Below, in pieces: positions 27,020-35,491 of a stretch of 64,000 bases of DNA; positions within the stretch are counted from its first letter, which is position 1, and every line of letters begins with the position of its first letter. A model generated the notes under the pieces. It made no database searches and was not told where the DNA came from. It worked only from the letters and a program-made list of their open reading frames with translations. Origin of the DNA: Planctomycetota bacterium (GTDB taxonomy: Bacteria; Planctomycetota; Planctomycetia; Planctomycetales; Planctomycetaceae); contig JAQCEJ010000010.1 in assembly GCA_027618475.1 (NCBI GenBank), forward strand, positions 26,464-90,463, in the 5' to 3' direction. Position numbers and translations under genes: made by a program.

Positions 27020-27098
27020 AATTTGTCTTTCTCTGCGGTCTTGCCATTTGGCTAAAGAGTTACGAAAAATGAAGAGTTCTTGACTCCATTTATGCGCC

Positions 27099-28427
27099 TC
27101 ACAACACCCCGCGTAATTGCTCCTCGCACCACGCCGCCGTGCGGATTACCTCTTCGTCTTTTCCGGACTGACCGATGATCTGTAATCCCATCGGAAGACC
27201 CTCGGGCGATAATCCCATCGGGATCGTCACCACGGGTTGACCCGTGTAACTGAACGGCGCGTTGAACGATGGGTCGCCTGTGGTTTCGGGGCTGGGAGCC
27301 GGGCCTCGCGCGGCGGGAGTGACGAGCACGTCGAAGTCGTCGAGGATTTCGTTCATGGCGGAGGTGAAGCGGCATTGATGTTCCAGGGCATGCAGGTAAT
27401 CGACCGCTTTCAGAGTCAGCCCTTCCTGCAACAAACCACGAATGCCGGGCTTGAAATCATCGGGATGTTTCGCGAGCGTCTGCCGGTGATACGCCGTCAT
27501 GTCGGTGAGCATAATCACCCGGTGGCAATGCCATACCTCGGCGAACGTCGCTGGCCACGGGGCGTCGGAGACCGCCGCTCCCGCTTTCGTCAGATGGGTG
27601 AGCGCCCGATCAAAACATTCGCGCATCGCGGGCTCGGCCTTCTCATCGAAATCGTGACGCAACCGTCCCAGCTTAGGATGGGATATCGGCGATGTCGACG
27701 ACAACGATTCGGTCGGTCCGAGTGGAGTGAGCGAATCGTTTAACACGGCAGCGACGCGGTAAACGTCGTCGACGGTTCGTGCCAGTGGGCCGATGTGATC
27801 GAGATAACCGGACACCGGGACCGCTCCCTCGGTACTGATCGCCGCTCGTGTCGGTTTGTATCCGCACAATCCGCAGAATGATGCCGGACGGATCACCGAA
27901 CCCCCGGTTTGCGACCCGAGGGCAGCGTAACACATCCCCGCAGCGACGGCGGCAGCCGATCCGCTCGACGAACCGCCGGGGGTGCGATCGCGATTCCAGG
28001 GATTTCGTGTGACCGGTGGATCGAAGCAGCCGAATTGTGTAGTGACCGTTTTACCGAGGATCACGGCTCCAGCGTTTCGAAGTCGAGCGACGACATCTGC
28101 ATCACGATCGACGATCTGTTCGGCTCGCAGTGCTGACCCCGCCCCCGTCGGATAGCCAGCGACGTCGATCAAATCCTTGATGCCGAAGGGAATTCCCTGC
28201 AGCGGGCCGGGGGCTTCGCCGTGGCTCAATCGAGCATCTTGCGCATCGGCCTGGGCCAGTGCCGCTTCGCGATCGAGTTGCACCCATGCCATCAGATCGA
28301 ATTCTTTGGTGTCGGCCTGTGCCAGACACCGTTCAACCAGTTCCCGGCTGGAGAGACTCCGATCGAAAATCTTCGGCAGTACGCCGCTGATGGTTTGCAT
28401 GCCATCGGGTGTTAACGTCGGCTTCAT
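27099..28427 (-). CDS. Amidase signature family enzyme
   Basis: A 442-residue amidase signature protein. The Ser-cisSer-Lys triad is readable: lysine K84 in IPFGIKDLIDVAG, cis-serine region GGSSSGS at 151-157, and nucleophile S177 in QTGGSVIRP. The length and GGSSSGSAAAVAAG segment match GatA-like amidases, but no gatB or gatC is near, so it is more likely a stand-alone amidohydrolase than a tRNA amidotransferase subunit. The ATG giving MKPTLTPDG is preferred to a start 13 codons upstream. Confidence 0.92.
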   Translation of the reverse strand: MKPTLTPDGMQTISGVLPKIFDRSLSSRELVERCLAQADTKEFDLMAWVQLDREAALAQADAQDARLSHGEAPGPLQGIPFGIKDLIDVAGYPTGAGSALRAEQIVDRDADVVARLRNAGAVILGKTVTTQFGCFDPPVTRNPWNRDRTPGGSSSGSAAAVAAGMCYAALGSQTGGSVIRPASFCGLCGYKPTRAAISTEGAVPVSGYLDHIGPLARTVDDVYRVAAVLNDSLTPLGPTESLSSTSPISHPKLGRLRHDFDEKAEPAMRECFDRALTHLTKAGAAVSDAPWPATFAEVWHCHRVIMLTDMTAYHRQTLAKHPDDFKPGIRGLLQEGLTLKAVDYLHALEHQCRFTSAMNEILDDFDVLVTPAARGPAPSPETTGDPSFNAPFSYTGQPVVTIPMGLSPEGLPMGLQIIGQSGKDEEVIRTAAWCEEQLRGVL

Positions 28428-28569
28428 GGTGACTCTCGTGTAAAGCGTGCCGGCAATCTGATGCAAGACGCCATCATCAATCGTCGGCGTCTGATTTGAA
28501 GATACTCTTCACACCGTCGAGAGTCGAGCGACAAATAGCTTTTCACCGGGTCGGAGGCCAACTCCGATA

Positions 28570-29580
28570 TCACGCCGGTTTTTCGAACAGTGCGTAGGTG
28601 CGTAGATGACGATCGGAATGAGCGACTGCGATTTGCGACTTATCCGGCGAGATGCCCATACCCCGGCCGGCGGCCTTCAATTGGAATCTGAAGAATTCGT
28701 GCGGCTCGTCCCCTTTCCAGAAGAAGAACCAGCCACCCCCTCCACCGCCGGTCAATCCTACCCAGAAGCCATTGGGGTGATGAGAAAGCCCCCACGTTGC
28801 CCCTTTGGTCTTGTCTTTCGATTCGAGTTGAACTTCGATCTTGCCGTCTGCGACGTTGACCACGGCAACAGCGACTTCTCCAACTCCTGCGAAAGCGTTG
28901 GTGACATTTGTGATTCCACCGAGTGCCAGTTGGGCACCGTCGCTTCGCAGGGCAATGCTTCGTGCGCCGCCGATGTCGGCACGAAAGGTCGTGTCGTATT
29001 TATGCAGTGTTTCGACGGTTGCGAGATCGCGCGTTTCGCCGTTCTCGACTGTCCAGGCCTTAACAAAACCTTTCAAATCGCAGGAATACATCGTCGTCGA
29101 ATCGGGTGAAAAAATAACGTTATAGACGTGAGACTGATGACCCGCAAAATCGCGGACAAGCGCACCCGTCGCGGAATCCCACAATTTGACGAGCAAATCG
29201 TTGCCGCATGTGGCGATATACGATCCATTCGGACTGACTGCCAGTGCACGAATCCATCCTTGATGGGCTTCAACGACACGAACCGGTTCGGGCTTCTCGG
29301 CAGCCGTGGGCCACCAGATCAACCGACCGTCGTAACCGCCGCTGTAAAGCAGTTCGCCGTCGAGCGACGAACCGAAGCTGCGAATCCAGCTGTCGTGACC
29401 CGCCAGCGGGGTGACCGCCTGACTCGCAAGGTCGTAACGATGGATGAGATTGTCCTCGGCTCCAAAGAAGACATACCGCGATTGCGGTTCCCAATGACAA
29501 GCCGTCAACGGCCGCTCGTGCTTGTATTCGAGCAGCAGATGCAACTTGGCGGGATCGATTGTCGGTGCGGCTTGACTCAT
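28570..29580 (-). CDS. WD40 repeat protein
   Basis: A 336-residue beta-propeller protein with several WD40 repeats; clear ones are LAGHDSWIRSF, GWIRALAVSPNGSYIATCGNDLLVKLWD (given here in part: VKLWDSATGALVRDF) and FAGHQSHVYNVIFSPDSTTM. There is no signal peptide, so it is probably cytoplasmic and acts as a scaffold. Its start codon overlaps the stop of the DUF1501 gene (ATGA), a pairing common in Planctomycetes, suggesting one transcript. Confidence 0.9.
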   Translation of the reverse strand: MSQAAPTIDPAKLHLLLEYKHERPLTACHWEPQSRYVFFGAEDNLIHRYDLASQAVTPLAGHDSWIRSFGSSLDGELLYSGGYDGRLIWWPTAAEKPEPVRVVEAHQGWIRALAVSPNGSYIATCGNDLLVKLWDSATGALVRDFAGHQSHVYNVIFSPDSTTMYSCDLKGFVKAWTVENGETRDLATVETLHKYDTTFRADIGGARSIALRSDGAQLALGGITNVTNAFAGVGEVAVAVVNVADGKIEVQLESKDKTKGATWGLSHHPNGFWVGLTGGGGGGWFFFWKGDEPHEFFRFQLKAAGRGMGISPDKSQIAVAHSDRHLRTYALFEKPA

Positions 29581-30878
29581 GCGAGGAGTTCTCCGATGGC
29601 GGATTTGGCGGGATCGGCGATCGGAAATTTGCGCCCACCGATGTCGAAGTCACCGGTCGAATTGACGCCGACCGCCTGCATGATGGTATGAAACACATGC
29701 CCGTGGTCGACCGAACGTTCAATGACTTCGGTACCGTTGTCGTTGGTTTTGCCGATGACGCCTCCCGGTTGAATGCCCGTACCACCGAGTGCGACGCTCC
29801 AGGCGGTTCCCCAGTGGTCGCGACCGTAACGGTCGTTGATGCGCGGGGTCCGGCCGAATTCACTCATCACACAGACCAACGTCTCGGCGAGCAAACCGCG
29901 ATCCGAGAGGTCGGCGATTAACTGAGAAAAGGGACGATCGAATTCTCCCAGTTGTTCGATATGGAAATCGAAATTCTCGTGATGCGTGTCGTAATCGGCA
30001 TGATTCACCTGCACATAAGGGATGCCACGTTCGAGCAATCGTCGGGCGAGAAGGCAATGTTTACCGAATTCGCTCGTGCCGTAGCGTTCGCGGTCGGCTG
30101 CGGATTCTTGAGTGACATCGAAGACCTCTCGATGAGTCAGTAATTCTCGCGCCTGTTCGAACGAAAAATTGTAGGCTTCGGTATCGGCGGTTCGGCGACG
30201 TCCGGCAAAGCGATTGCTGATTTTTTCGCGAAGGGCATTTCGACTGGCATCTGCTTCGCGGGTCAGCGTCTCGGCCCGTTCGGTGTTTTTCGGCGGATGG
30301 GCGTCGTACATCGTCATGTTGGCGTACTGCGCACCGAGATACGCCGCTTTATGAAATTCCGATTCGACATTTCGTTCGCCTGGCGAACTGCGGACAAGAA
30401 TATGTCCCGGCAGCGTGAAATGATCGGGAGTCAACGCTTTAGCGGCGACCGCACCAAGGTGCGGATAGTCGATTCCGACAAGTTGCTTGCGCCCGGTCGT
30501 CATTTCGACGACTCCGCGCGCGTGATCGCTGTTGTGCGTATCGATGCTGCGGATGATCGACAATCGGTGCATCTGCTGTGCCGTGTAAGGAAGCAACTCG
30601 CAGACATGTATGCCGGGGACCGACGTCGGAATGGCCCGAAACGGTCCGCCGGTATCGGTGTTCGGTTTGGGATCCCATGTTTCGAGCTGGCTGACACCCC
30701 CATGCAGAAAAACGTTCAGAATTCGTTTGTGGCCAGATTTGAACGGCTCAGCGAGGGCGGGCAACCCGGTCAGCACGTCCCCTAATCCCCACGTGGCGGT
30801 GCCAGCCGCCAATCCACCCAGAAACGCACGCCGGCTGAATTCATGTTCGATTGAATTGCAGGCGTAGGAGGATTTCAT
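29577..30878 (-). CDS. DUF1501 domain protein, Tat-exported
   Basis: A 433-residue protein of the DUF1501 family, a large Planctomycete-enriched group related to sulfatase/phosphatase-type folds. The N-terminus has a twin-arginine signal, SRRAFLGGLAAG at residues 15-26, so it is exported folded. Conserved family segments are NVFLHGGVSQLETWDPKP and CVMSEFGRTPRINDRYGRDHWG, shown here as VFLHGGVSQ and SEFGRTPRIN. The ATG at 30878 is chosen because it places the Tat signal at the start. It overlaps the WD40 gene. Usual DUF1549/DUF1553 partners are not present nearby. Confidence 0.93.
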   Translation of the reverse strand: MKSSYACNSIEHEFSRRAFLGGLAAGTATWGLGDVLTGLPALAEPFKSGHKRILNVFLHGGVSQLETWDPKPNTDTGGPFRAIPTSVPGIHVCELLPYTAQQMHRLSIIRSIDTHNSDHARGVVEMTTGRKQLVGIDYPHLGAVAAKALTPDHFTLPGHILVRSSPGERNVESEFHKAAYLGAQYANMTMYDAHPPKNTERAETLTREADASRNALREKISNRFAGRRRTADTEAYNFSFEQARELLTHREVFDVTQESAADRERYGTSEFGKHCLLARRLLERGIPYVQVNHADYDTHHENFDFHIEQLGEFDRPFSQLIADLSDRGLLAETLVCVMSEFGRTPRINDRYGRDHWGTAWSVALGGTGIQPGGVIGKTNDNGTEVIERSVDHGHVFHTIMQAVGVNSTGDFDIGGRKFPIADPAKSAIGELLA

Positions 30879-31189
30879 GGAAGGAGCCCTTAGGTGAGGA
30901 TCATCAACGCCATGCCGACGTAGAACCCCTATCATATACAATTTCATGCATATGGGAAAGGGAATTCCATGTGAGGGGGTATCGATTAGAAGACAAATTG
31001 TTCGCGGAGAACGGTATTGTCGGTTGCCTTCTGTTCCCGTTTATTCTCCCGCGATTTGTGGAAAATCACTATTGTTCTCGGTACGATGCTACGGACATTG
31101 ATTTTTGGTCGACACGCCGTCGATCGGTAATTCCTTGCGAATTCTTCGCATCCCGCTGTCACGAACACCCTCATGAGAAGGCACATCGA
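30879..31189. other. Spacer between divergent DUF1501 and MFS genes
   Basis: No gene is supported in these 310 bases. The bases TATGAT within ATTGTATATGATAG (minus strand, near 30930) may be a -10 site for the DUF1501 and WD40 pair; no good -35 is visible. A forward frame open from 30851 into the MFS gene has no hydrophobic or conserved content and is treated as spacer. Confidence 0.4.
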
Positions 31190-32647
31190 ATGAATAACAA
31201 TCGGGCATTGTTTATCGCCAGCTTTATGACGCTGATCGCAGCTGGGGTCGGGTTTGCCGTGCGTGGGGCGATTCTCGGCGACTGGGCGGCGCAGTTTGGG
31301 TTCACTCAATCTGAACTCGGCACGATCACCGGCGGTGGTCTCGTCGGATTCGGTGTTGTGATTCTCGTTTCCAGTTTGTTCATCGACCGGCTTGGCTACA
31401 AACCAGTTTTAGTGTTGGCGTTTCTACTGCATGCCCTCTCGGCCGTCATCACACTGGCGGCGACACCAGTATTCGCATCCCAGGGAAAGGATGCCACATA
31501 TTGGTGCTTGTACGTTGGTATGTTTATGTTTGCCGTCGGTAACGGACTATGCGAAGGAGTGATTAACCCGCTGGTAGCTACGCTCTATCCCAACAAGAAA
31601 ACCCATTACCTGAATATTCTACACGCCGGTTGGCCGGGAGGGCTGATCGTGGGCGGCCTCCTGGCATATGCTTTTGCCGGACCGGGGGCGCAAGTGAAAC
31701 ATCTGCGGTGGGAAATTCCCATGATGTTCTTCGTGATCCCTACCGTGTTGTATGGGTTGATCATCCTTAAAGAAAAGTTCCCTATGTCGGATGTCAAGGC
31801 CGCTGGTGTTTCGTTCAAGACCATGCTGCTCGAATTCGCCTCGCCTGTTCTGCTTCTACTGTTGATTCTGCACGCCATGGTCGGCTATGTCGAATTGGGG
31901 ACCGACAGTTGGATCACCAATATTATGGAGAACGTTATTCCAGGGAATGCGATCTTGCTGTTCGTCTATACGTCGGGGTTAATGTTCATCTTGCGATTCT
32001 TCGCCGGGCCGATCGTGGAAAAGATTAACCCGATTGGATTGTTATTCGTATGTTCGATTTTGGGGGCCGTCGGTCTGACACTTCTTGGCAGCGCGACGAC
32101 GGGGATGGCGGTACTCGCTGCTGCAACGATTTACGGCATTGGCAAGACTTTTTTGTGGCCGACGATGCTCGGCGTGGTCGGCGAACGCTTTCCACGTGGC
32201 GGGGCGCTGACGATGGGGGCCATCGGCGGGGCCGGTGCTCTCTCCGCCGGACTGCTGGGGGGGCCGATGATCGGATACGAACAAGATTATTATGCTTCAA
32301 CGAAACTCAATCAGCTCTCGCCAACCACCTACGAAAAATATGCCGCTGAAGATAAGAAAAGCTTTCTCTTTCTGCCTGAAATCAACGGACTCGATGGTGG
32401 CAAGGTCGGCCAGGTGAAAGAGAAAAAAGCCGACGTATTTACACTCGAAGACAAGCAGGTTGTTGAAGCGACGTTATACGGTGGGCGAATGGCACTCAAA
32501 TGGACGGCGCTTGTTCCCGCCATCATGGCCATCGGGTATCTCATTCTATTGCTGTACTTCAAAGCGCGCGGGGGTTATAAAGCGGAAGTCATCCAGGAAC
32601 ATCTGAATGAACTGGATCATCCCGAAGAGATGGAAACTCCTCTCTGA
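31190..32647 (+). CDS. Major facilitator superfamily transporter
   Basis: A 485-residue membrane protein with about twelve helices. The family signature between helices 2 and 3 is FIDRLGYKPVLV, with the conserved Asp-Arg-x-Gly form. Helix 1 begins FIASFMTLIAAGVGFAVRGAILGDW. The layout resembles sugar-type MFS proteins, which fits a ROK sugar kinase gene only 53 bases downstream. An extension of 113 codons upstream exists in the same frame but has no membrane or conserved character, so the ATG at 31190 is used. A C-terminal soluble tail of about 20 acidic residues ends the protein. Confidence 0.88.
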   Translation: MNNNRALFIASFMTLIAAGVGFAVRGAILGDWAAQFGFTQSELGTITGGGLVGFGVVILVSSLFIDRLGYKPVLVLAFLLHALSAVITLAATPVFASQGKDATYWCLYVGMFMFAVGNGLCEGVINPLVATLYPNKKTHYLNILHAGWPGGLIVGGLLAYAFAGPGAQVKHLRWEIPMMFFVIPTVLYGLIILKEKFPMSDVKAAGVSFKTMLLEFASPVLLLLLILHAMVGYVELGTDSWITNIMENVIPGNAILLFVYTSGLMFILRFFAGPIVEKINPIGLLFVCSILGAVGLTLLGSATTGMAVLAAATIYGIGKTFLWPTMLGVVGERFPRGGALTMGAIGGAGALSAGLLGGPMIGYEQDYYASTKLNQLSPTTYEKYAAEDKKSFLFLPEINGLDGGKVGQVKEKKADVFTLEDKQVVEATLYGGRMALKWTALVPAIMAIGYLILLLYFKARGGYKAEVIQEHLNELDHPEEMETPL

Positions 32648-32700
32648 TTGCGTTCGCCTGTTCAAACTCGATTCGCACTTAACATCAAGCGAGGGAACGC

Positions 32701-33735
32701 ATGGCTGATATTCCTGAAAATGAAAAGGACTGCTGGATCGGATTCGACCTCGGTGGAACGAAAATGCTCGCCGTCGTCTACGATGCCGACTTCAAACCGC
32801 TCGGGAAAAAAAGAAAGCGATCCCGCGGTCATGAAGGTCAGGAGGCGGGACTCGAGCGCATCTGTAGTACGATTCATCAGGCGCTGCAGGAGGCCGAAGT
32901 TTCGGTCGACCGCATTTGTGGCATCGGCGTCGGTTGTCCCGGTCCGCTCGATCTCGGCAAGGGGGTCATTCATGAAGCCCCGAATCTCGGGTGGGCCAAC
33001 GTACCTCTCAAGCAGATTCTCGAAAACGAATTTCACGCACCGGCGATTATTGCCAACGATGTCGATTGCGGCGTATTTGGCGAATACCGTTTCGGAGCCG
33101 CAAAATCGGCGCGCTGTGTTGTTGGCGTGTTTCCCGGAACCGGCATCGGAGGGGGTGCCGTCTACGAGGGACATATCGTTCGAGGAAAAAATACGACCTG
33201 CATGGAGATCGGTCATATCAACGTCATTCCGAACGGCCCGATCTGTGGTTGCGGTTTACGCGGCTGCCTCGAAGCCGTTGCCAGCCGACTGGCGATTTCC
33301 GCCGCTGCCGCCCAGGCGGCATATCGAGGACAGGCCCCACATCTGCACTCGCTCGTGGGGACCGAATTATCGAAAATCCGAAGCGGGGATATCGCGGCCT
33401 CGATTGATGGTGGAGACGAAGTCGTGCTGAAAATTGTCCGCGAGGCGGCACGCTATATCGGAGTAGCGGTTGCCAACGTGGTCCACCTGCTCGCTCCCGA
33501 TCTCATCCTGTTAGGAGGCGGGCTCGTCGAAGCGATGCCCAAACTGTTCGTCGATCAGGTCAAAGAGTCGGCGAAAAAAAACGTGATGCCGTCGTATCAG
33601 AAGGTTTTCGATGTCGTTGCTGCCAAACTCGGCAACGATGCAACGGTCATGGGAGCGGCATCCTGGGCGCGCGAATGTATTGAGGAGGGAGGCCTCGTTT
33701 CTGCCGGCACCAAGGTCAAAGTCAACGCGGAGTGA
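32701..33735 (+). CDS. ROK family sugar kinase (glucokinase-like)
   Basis: A 344-residue kinase of the ROK family. The phosphate-binding motif DLGGTK is at residues 16-21; the catalytic aspartate is in IANDVDCG; EIGHINV holds the sugar-binding Glu-His pair; and the ROK zinc motif CGCGLRGC is at 182-189. It most likely phosphorylates glucose or another hexose with ATP. It sits between an MFS transporter and a Ppx-type gene (8 bases apart), followed by ppk1; some ROK glucokinases use polyphosphate, so this neighbourhood is suggestive, but no donor can be inferred from the visible motifs. Confidence 0.93.
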   Translation: MADIPENEKDCWIGFDLGGTKMLAVVYDADFKPLGKKRKRSRGHEGQEAGLERICSTIHQALQEAEVSVDRICGIGVGCPGPLDLGKGVIHEAPNLGWANVPLKQILENEFHAPAIIANDVDCGVFGEYRFGAAKSARCVVGVFPGTGIGGGAVYEGHIVRGKNTTCMEIGHINVIPNGPICGCGLRGCLEAVASRLAISAAAAQAAYRGQAPHLHSLVGTELSKIRSGDIAASIDGGDEVVLKIVREAARYIGVAVANVVHLLAPDLILLGGGLVEAMPKLFVDQVKESAKKNVMPSYQKVFDVVAAKLGNDATVMGAASWARECIEEGGLVSAGTKVKVNAE

Positions 33736-33742
33736 AACGTAA

Positions 33743-35332
33743 ATGTCGGCAGACAGTCCCGCCAAACCCAAGACCGGTCCCACCGAAGCCAGAACAGCAT
33801 CAGCCGCTGCCGTTATCGATATCGGGACGGCACAGATTCGCATGGCGATCGCACAGATAGGCACCAGCGGCGAAATACAGATTCTCGAACGACTCTCGCA
33901 AGCCGTGAATTTGGGGAAAGACACGTTCGGCAAAGGCGTGCTCCGCAAAGCGACGATTGAAGAATGTGTTCAGGTGCTCAAGAGCTATCGTCAACTGCTC
34001 AACGAATACCAGATTGTGCAATCTCATCAGATTCGCGTGGTAGCAACGAGTGCCGTCCGCGAAGCCCTCAATCGCCTGGCGTTTATCGATCGGGTCTACA
34101 TTGCCACCGGAATCGAGATCGAGTTGATCGACGAAGCCGAAGTGAACCGGATCACGTATCTGGGTATAAAGCCGTTTCTCGAATCGGAACCCGAACTGAG
34201 TTCGGGTTGCACTGTGGTCATCGAAGTTGGCGGCGGAAACACCGAACTCCTGCTCGTTGAAAACGGTGACGTCGTTTTCTCGCATACGTATCGACTCGGT
34301 TCGCTGCGCCTGCGAGAAATGTTGCAAGCCTATCATACGCCGAAATCGCAGGCCCGAACGATTCTCGACAGCCAGGTGCAGCGCATTGTCGATCAGATGG
34401 TCACGCATATTTCGCAACAAGGTATCGTTAAGCTGATGACACTCGGTGGGGACATGCGATTCGCCGCATCATGCCTGATTCCCGACTGGGATTCAAAGCA
34501 CATGGGGCATATCCCAACGAAGAAACTCGAACACTTCACCAACCACATCCTCGGTTGGACCGAAGATCAACTCATTCGGAAATACCATCTCACGTTTACC
34601 GATGCCGAAACGTTAGGACCGTCACTGTTGGCCTATCTGCTGTTGGCCAAGGCGCTGAACCTGGATGAAGTCCTTGTCACGAATGTGAATCTCCGCGACG
34701 GGCTTCTCAAGGAGATGGTGATCCGAGATACCTGGTCGGACGACTTCACCCGTCAGGTTTCGCGCTCGGCGATCGAACTGGGGAGAAAATTTACTTTTGA
34801 TGAAACGCATGCCCGTCACGTCGCCGAACTCAGCGTGAAACTGTTTGACGCTTTGAAAAACGAACATCGACTCGAACCGCAATTTCGCCGTCTGTTGTAC
34901 GTCGCGGCTCTGCTGCACGAAATCGGGCAGTTCGTCAGTAGTCGCAGCTACCATAAACATTCGATGTATCTGATTCGTAACAGTGAAGTCTTTGGTTTAA
35001 GTCAGCATCAGATTCTTCTGGTTGCGCTGGTGGCCCGCTATCATCGTCGCTCATCTCCCAAGCCGACTCACGAGGGATACCTTTCGCTCGATCGCGATTC
35101 TCGCGTGGCCATCGCAAAAATGGCGGCTATGCTGCGCGTGGCCGATGCACTGGATCGATCGTACAGTCAGCGCGTCAACGATTACCATTGCGTTCGCGAA
35201 GATTCCCGACTGGTCATTTCGGTCCCGCGCGTCGAAGATTTGTCGCTGGAACAACTGGCGTTAAAGCAAAAAGGGGCATTGTTCGAGGAGACCTTCGGCA
35301 TGACGGTGTTGCTACGAAAAAGCCGGCGATAG
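33743..35332 (+). CDS. ppx: Ppx/GppA-family exopolyphosphatase with C-terminal HD-like domain
   Basis: A 529-residue protein. The N-terminal actin-like half has the phosphate-binding loops AVIDIGTAQIRMAIAQ and VIEVGGGNTELLLVENG, and the third motif MTLGGDMRFAA. The C-terminal half, residues about 345-505, is an HD-like domain with LLHEIGQF, KHSMYLIRNSEV and ARYHRRSSPKP, the arrangement seen in E. coli Ppx (which also has HE rather than HD). It removes terminal phosphates from polyphosphate or pppGpp. The gene is eight bases after the ROK kinase and 160 bases before ppk1. Confidence 0.93.
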   Translation: MSADSPAKPKTGPTEARTASAAAVIDIGTAQIRMAIAQIGTSGEIQILERLSQAVNLGKDTFGKGVLRKATIEECVQVLKSYRQLLNEYQIVQSHQIRVVATSAVREALNRLAFIDRVYIATGIEIELIDEAEVNRITYLGIKPFLESEPELSSGCTVVIEVGGGNTELLLVENGDVVFSHTYRLGSLRLREMLQAYHTPKSQARTILDSQVQRIVDQMVTHISQQGIVKLMTLGGDMRFAASCLIPDWDSKHMGHIPTKKLEHFTNHILGWTEDQLIRKYHLTFTDAETLGPSLLAYLLLAKALNLDEVLVTNVNLRDGLLKEMVIRDTWSDDFTRQVSRSAIELGRKFTFDETHARHVAELSVKLFDALKNEHRLEPQFRRLLYVAALLHEIGQFVSSRSYHKHSMYLIRNSEVFGLSQHQILLVALVARYHRRSSPKPTHEGYLSLDRDSRVAIAKMAAMLRVADALDRSYSQRVNDYHCVREDSRLVISVPRVEDLSLEQLALKQKGALFEETFGMTVLLRKSRR

Positions 35333-35491
35333 TTCCATCGTCGCGAGGCCAATTGAAATCGTTAGATTTTTGGCTTTTTACCGCTTACAACGTCTATCTC
35401 TCGACTCTTGTCTCCCGACTCGACAGCCGTTACGCTGTTGTTCCTGTCAATCGTCTGTTCCCGCTGCTGTTTCTCGTCGTGCCGGAAAACT

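Noticed and set aside
33800..34420. Minus-strand frame opposite the Ppx gene
   Set aside because: The Ppx frame carries all family motifs; the antisense frame has none.
33743..35332. HD domain with HE in place of HD as a sign of inactivation
   Set aside because: E. coli Ppx has the same HE form, so it is normal for this group.
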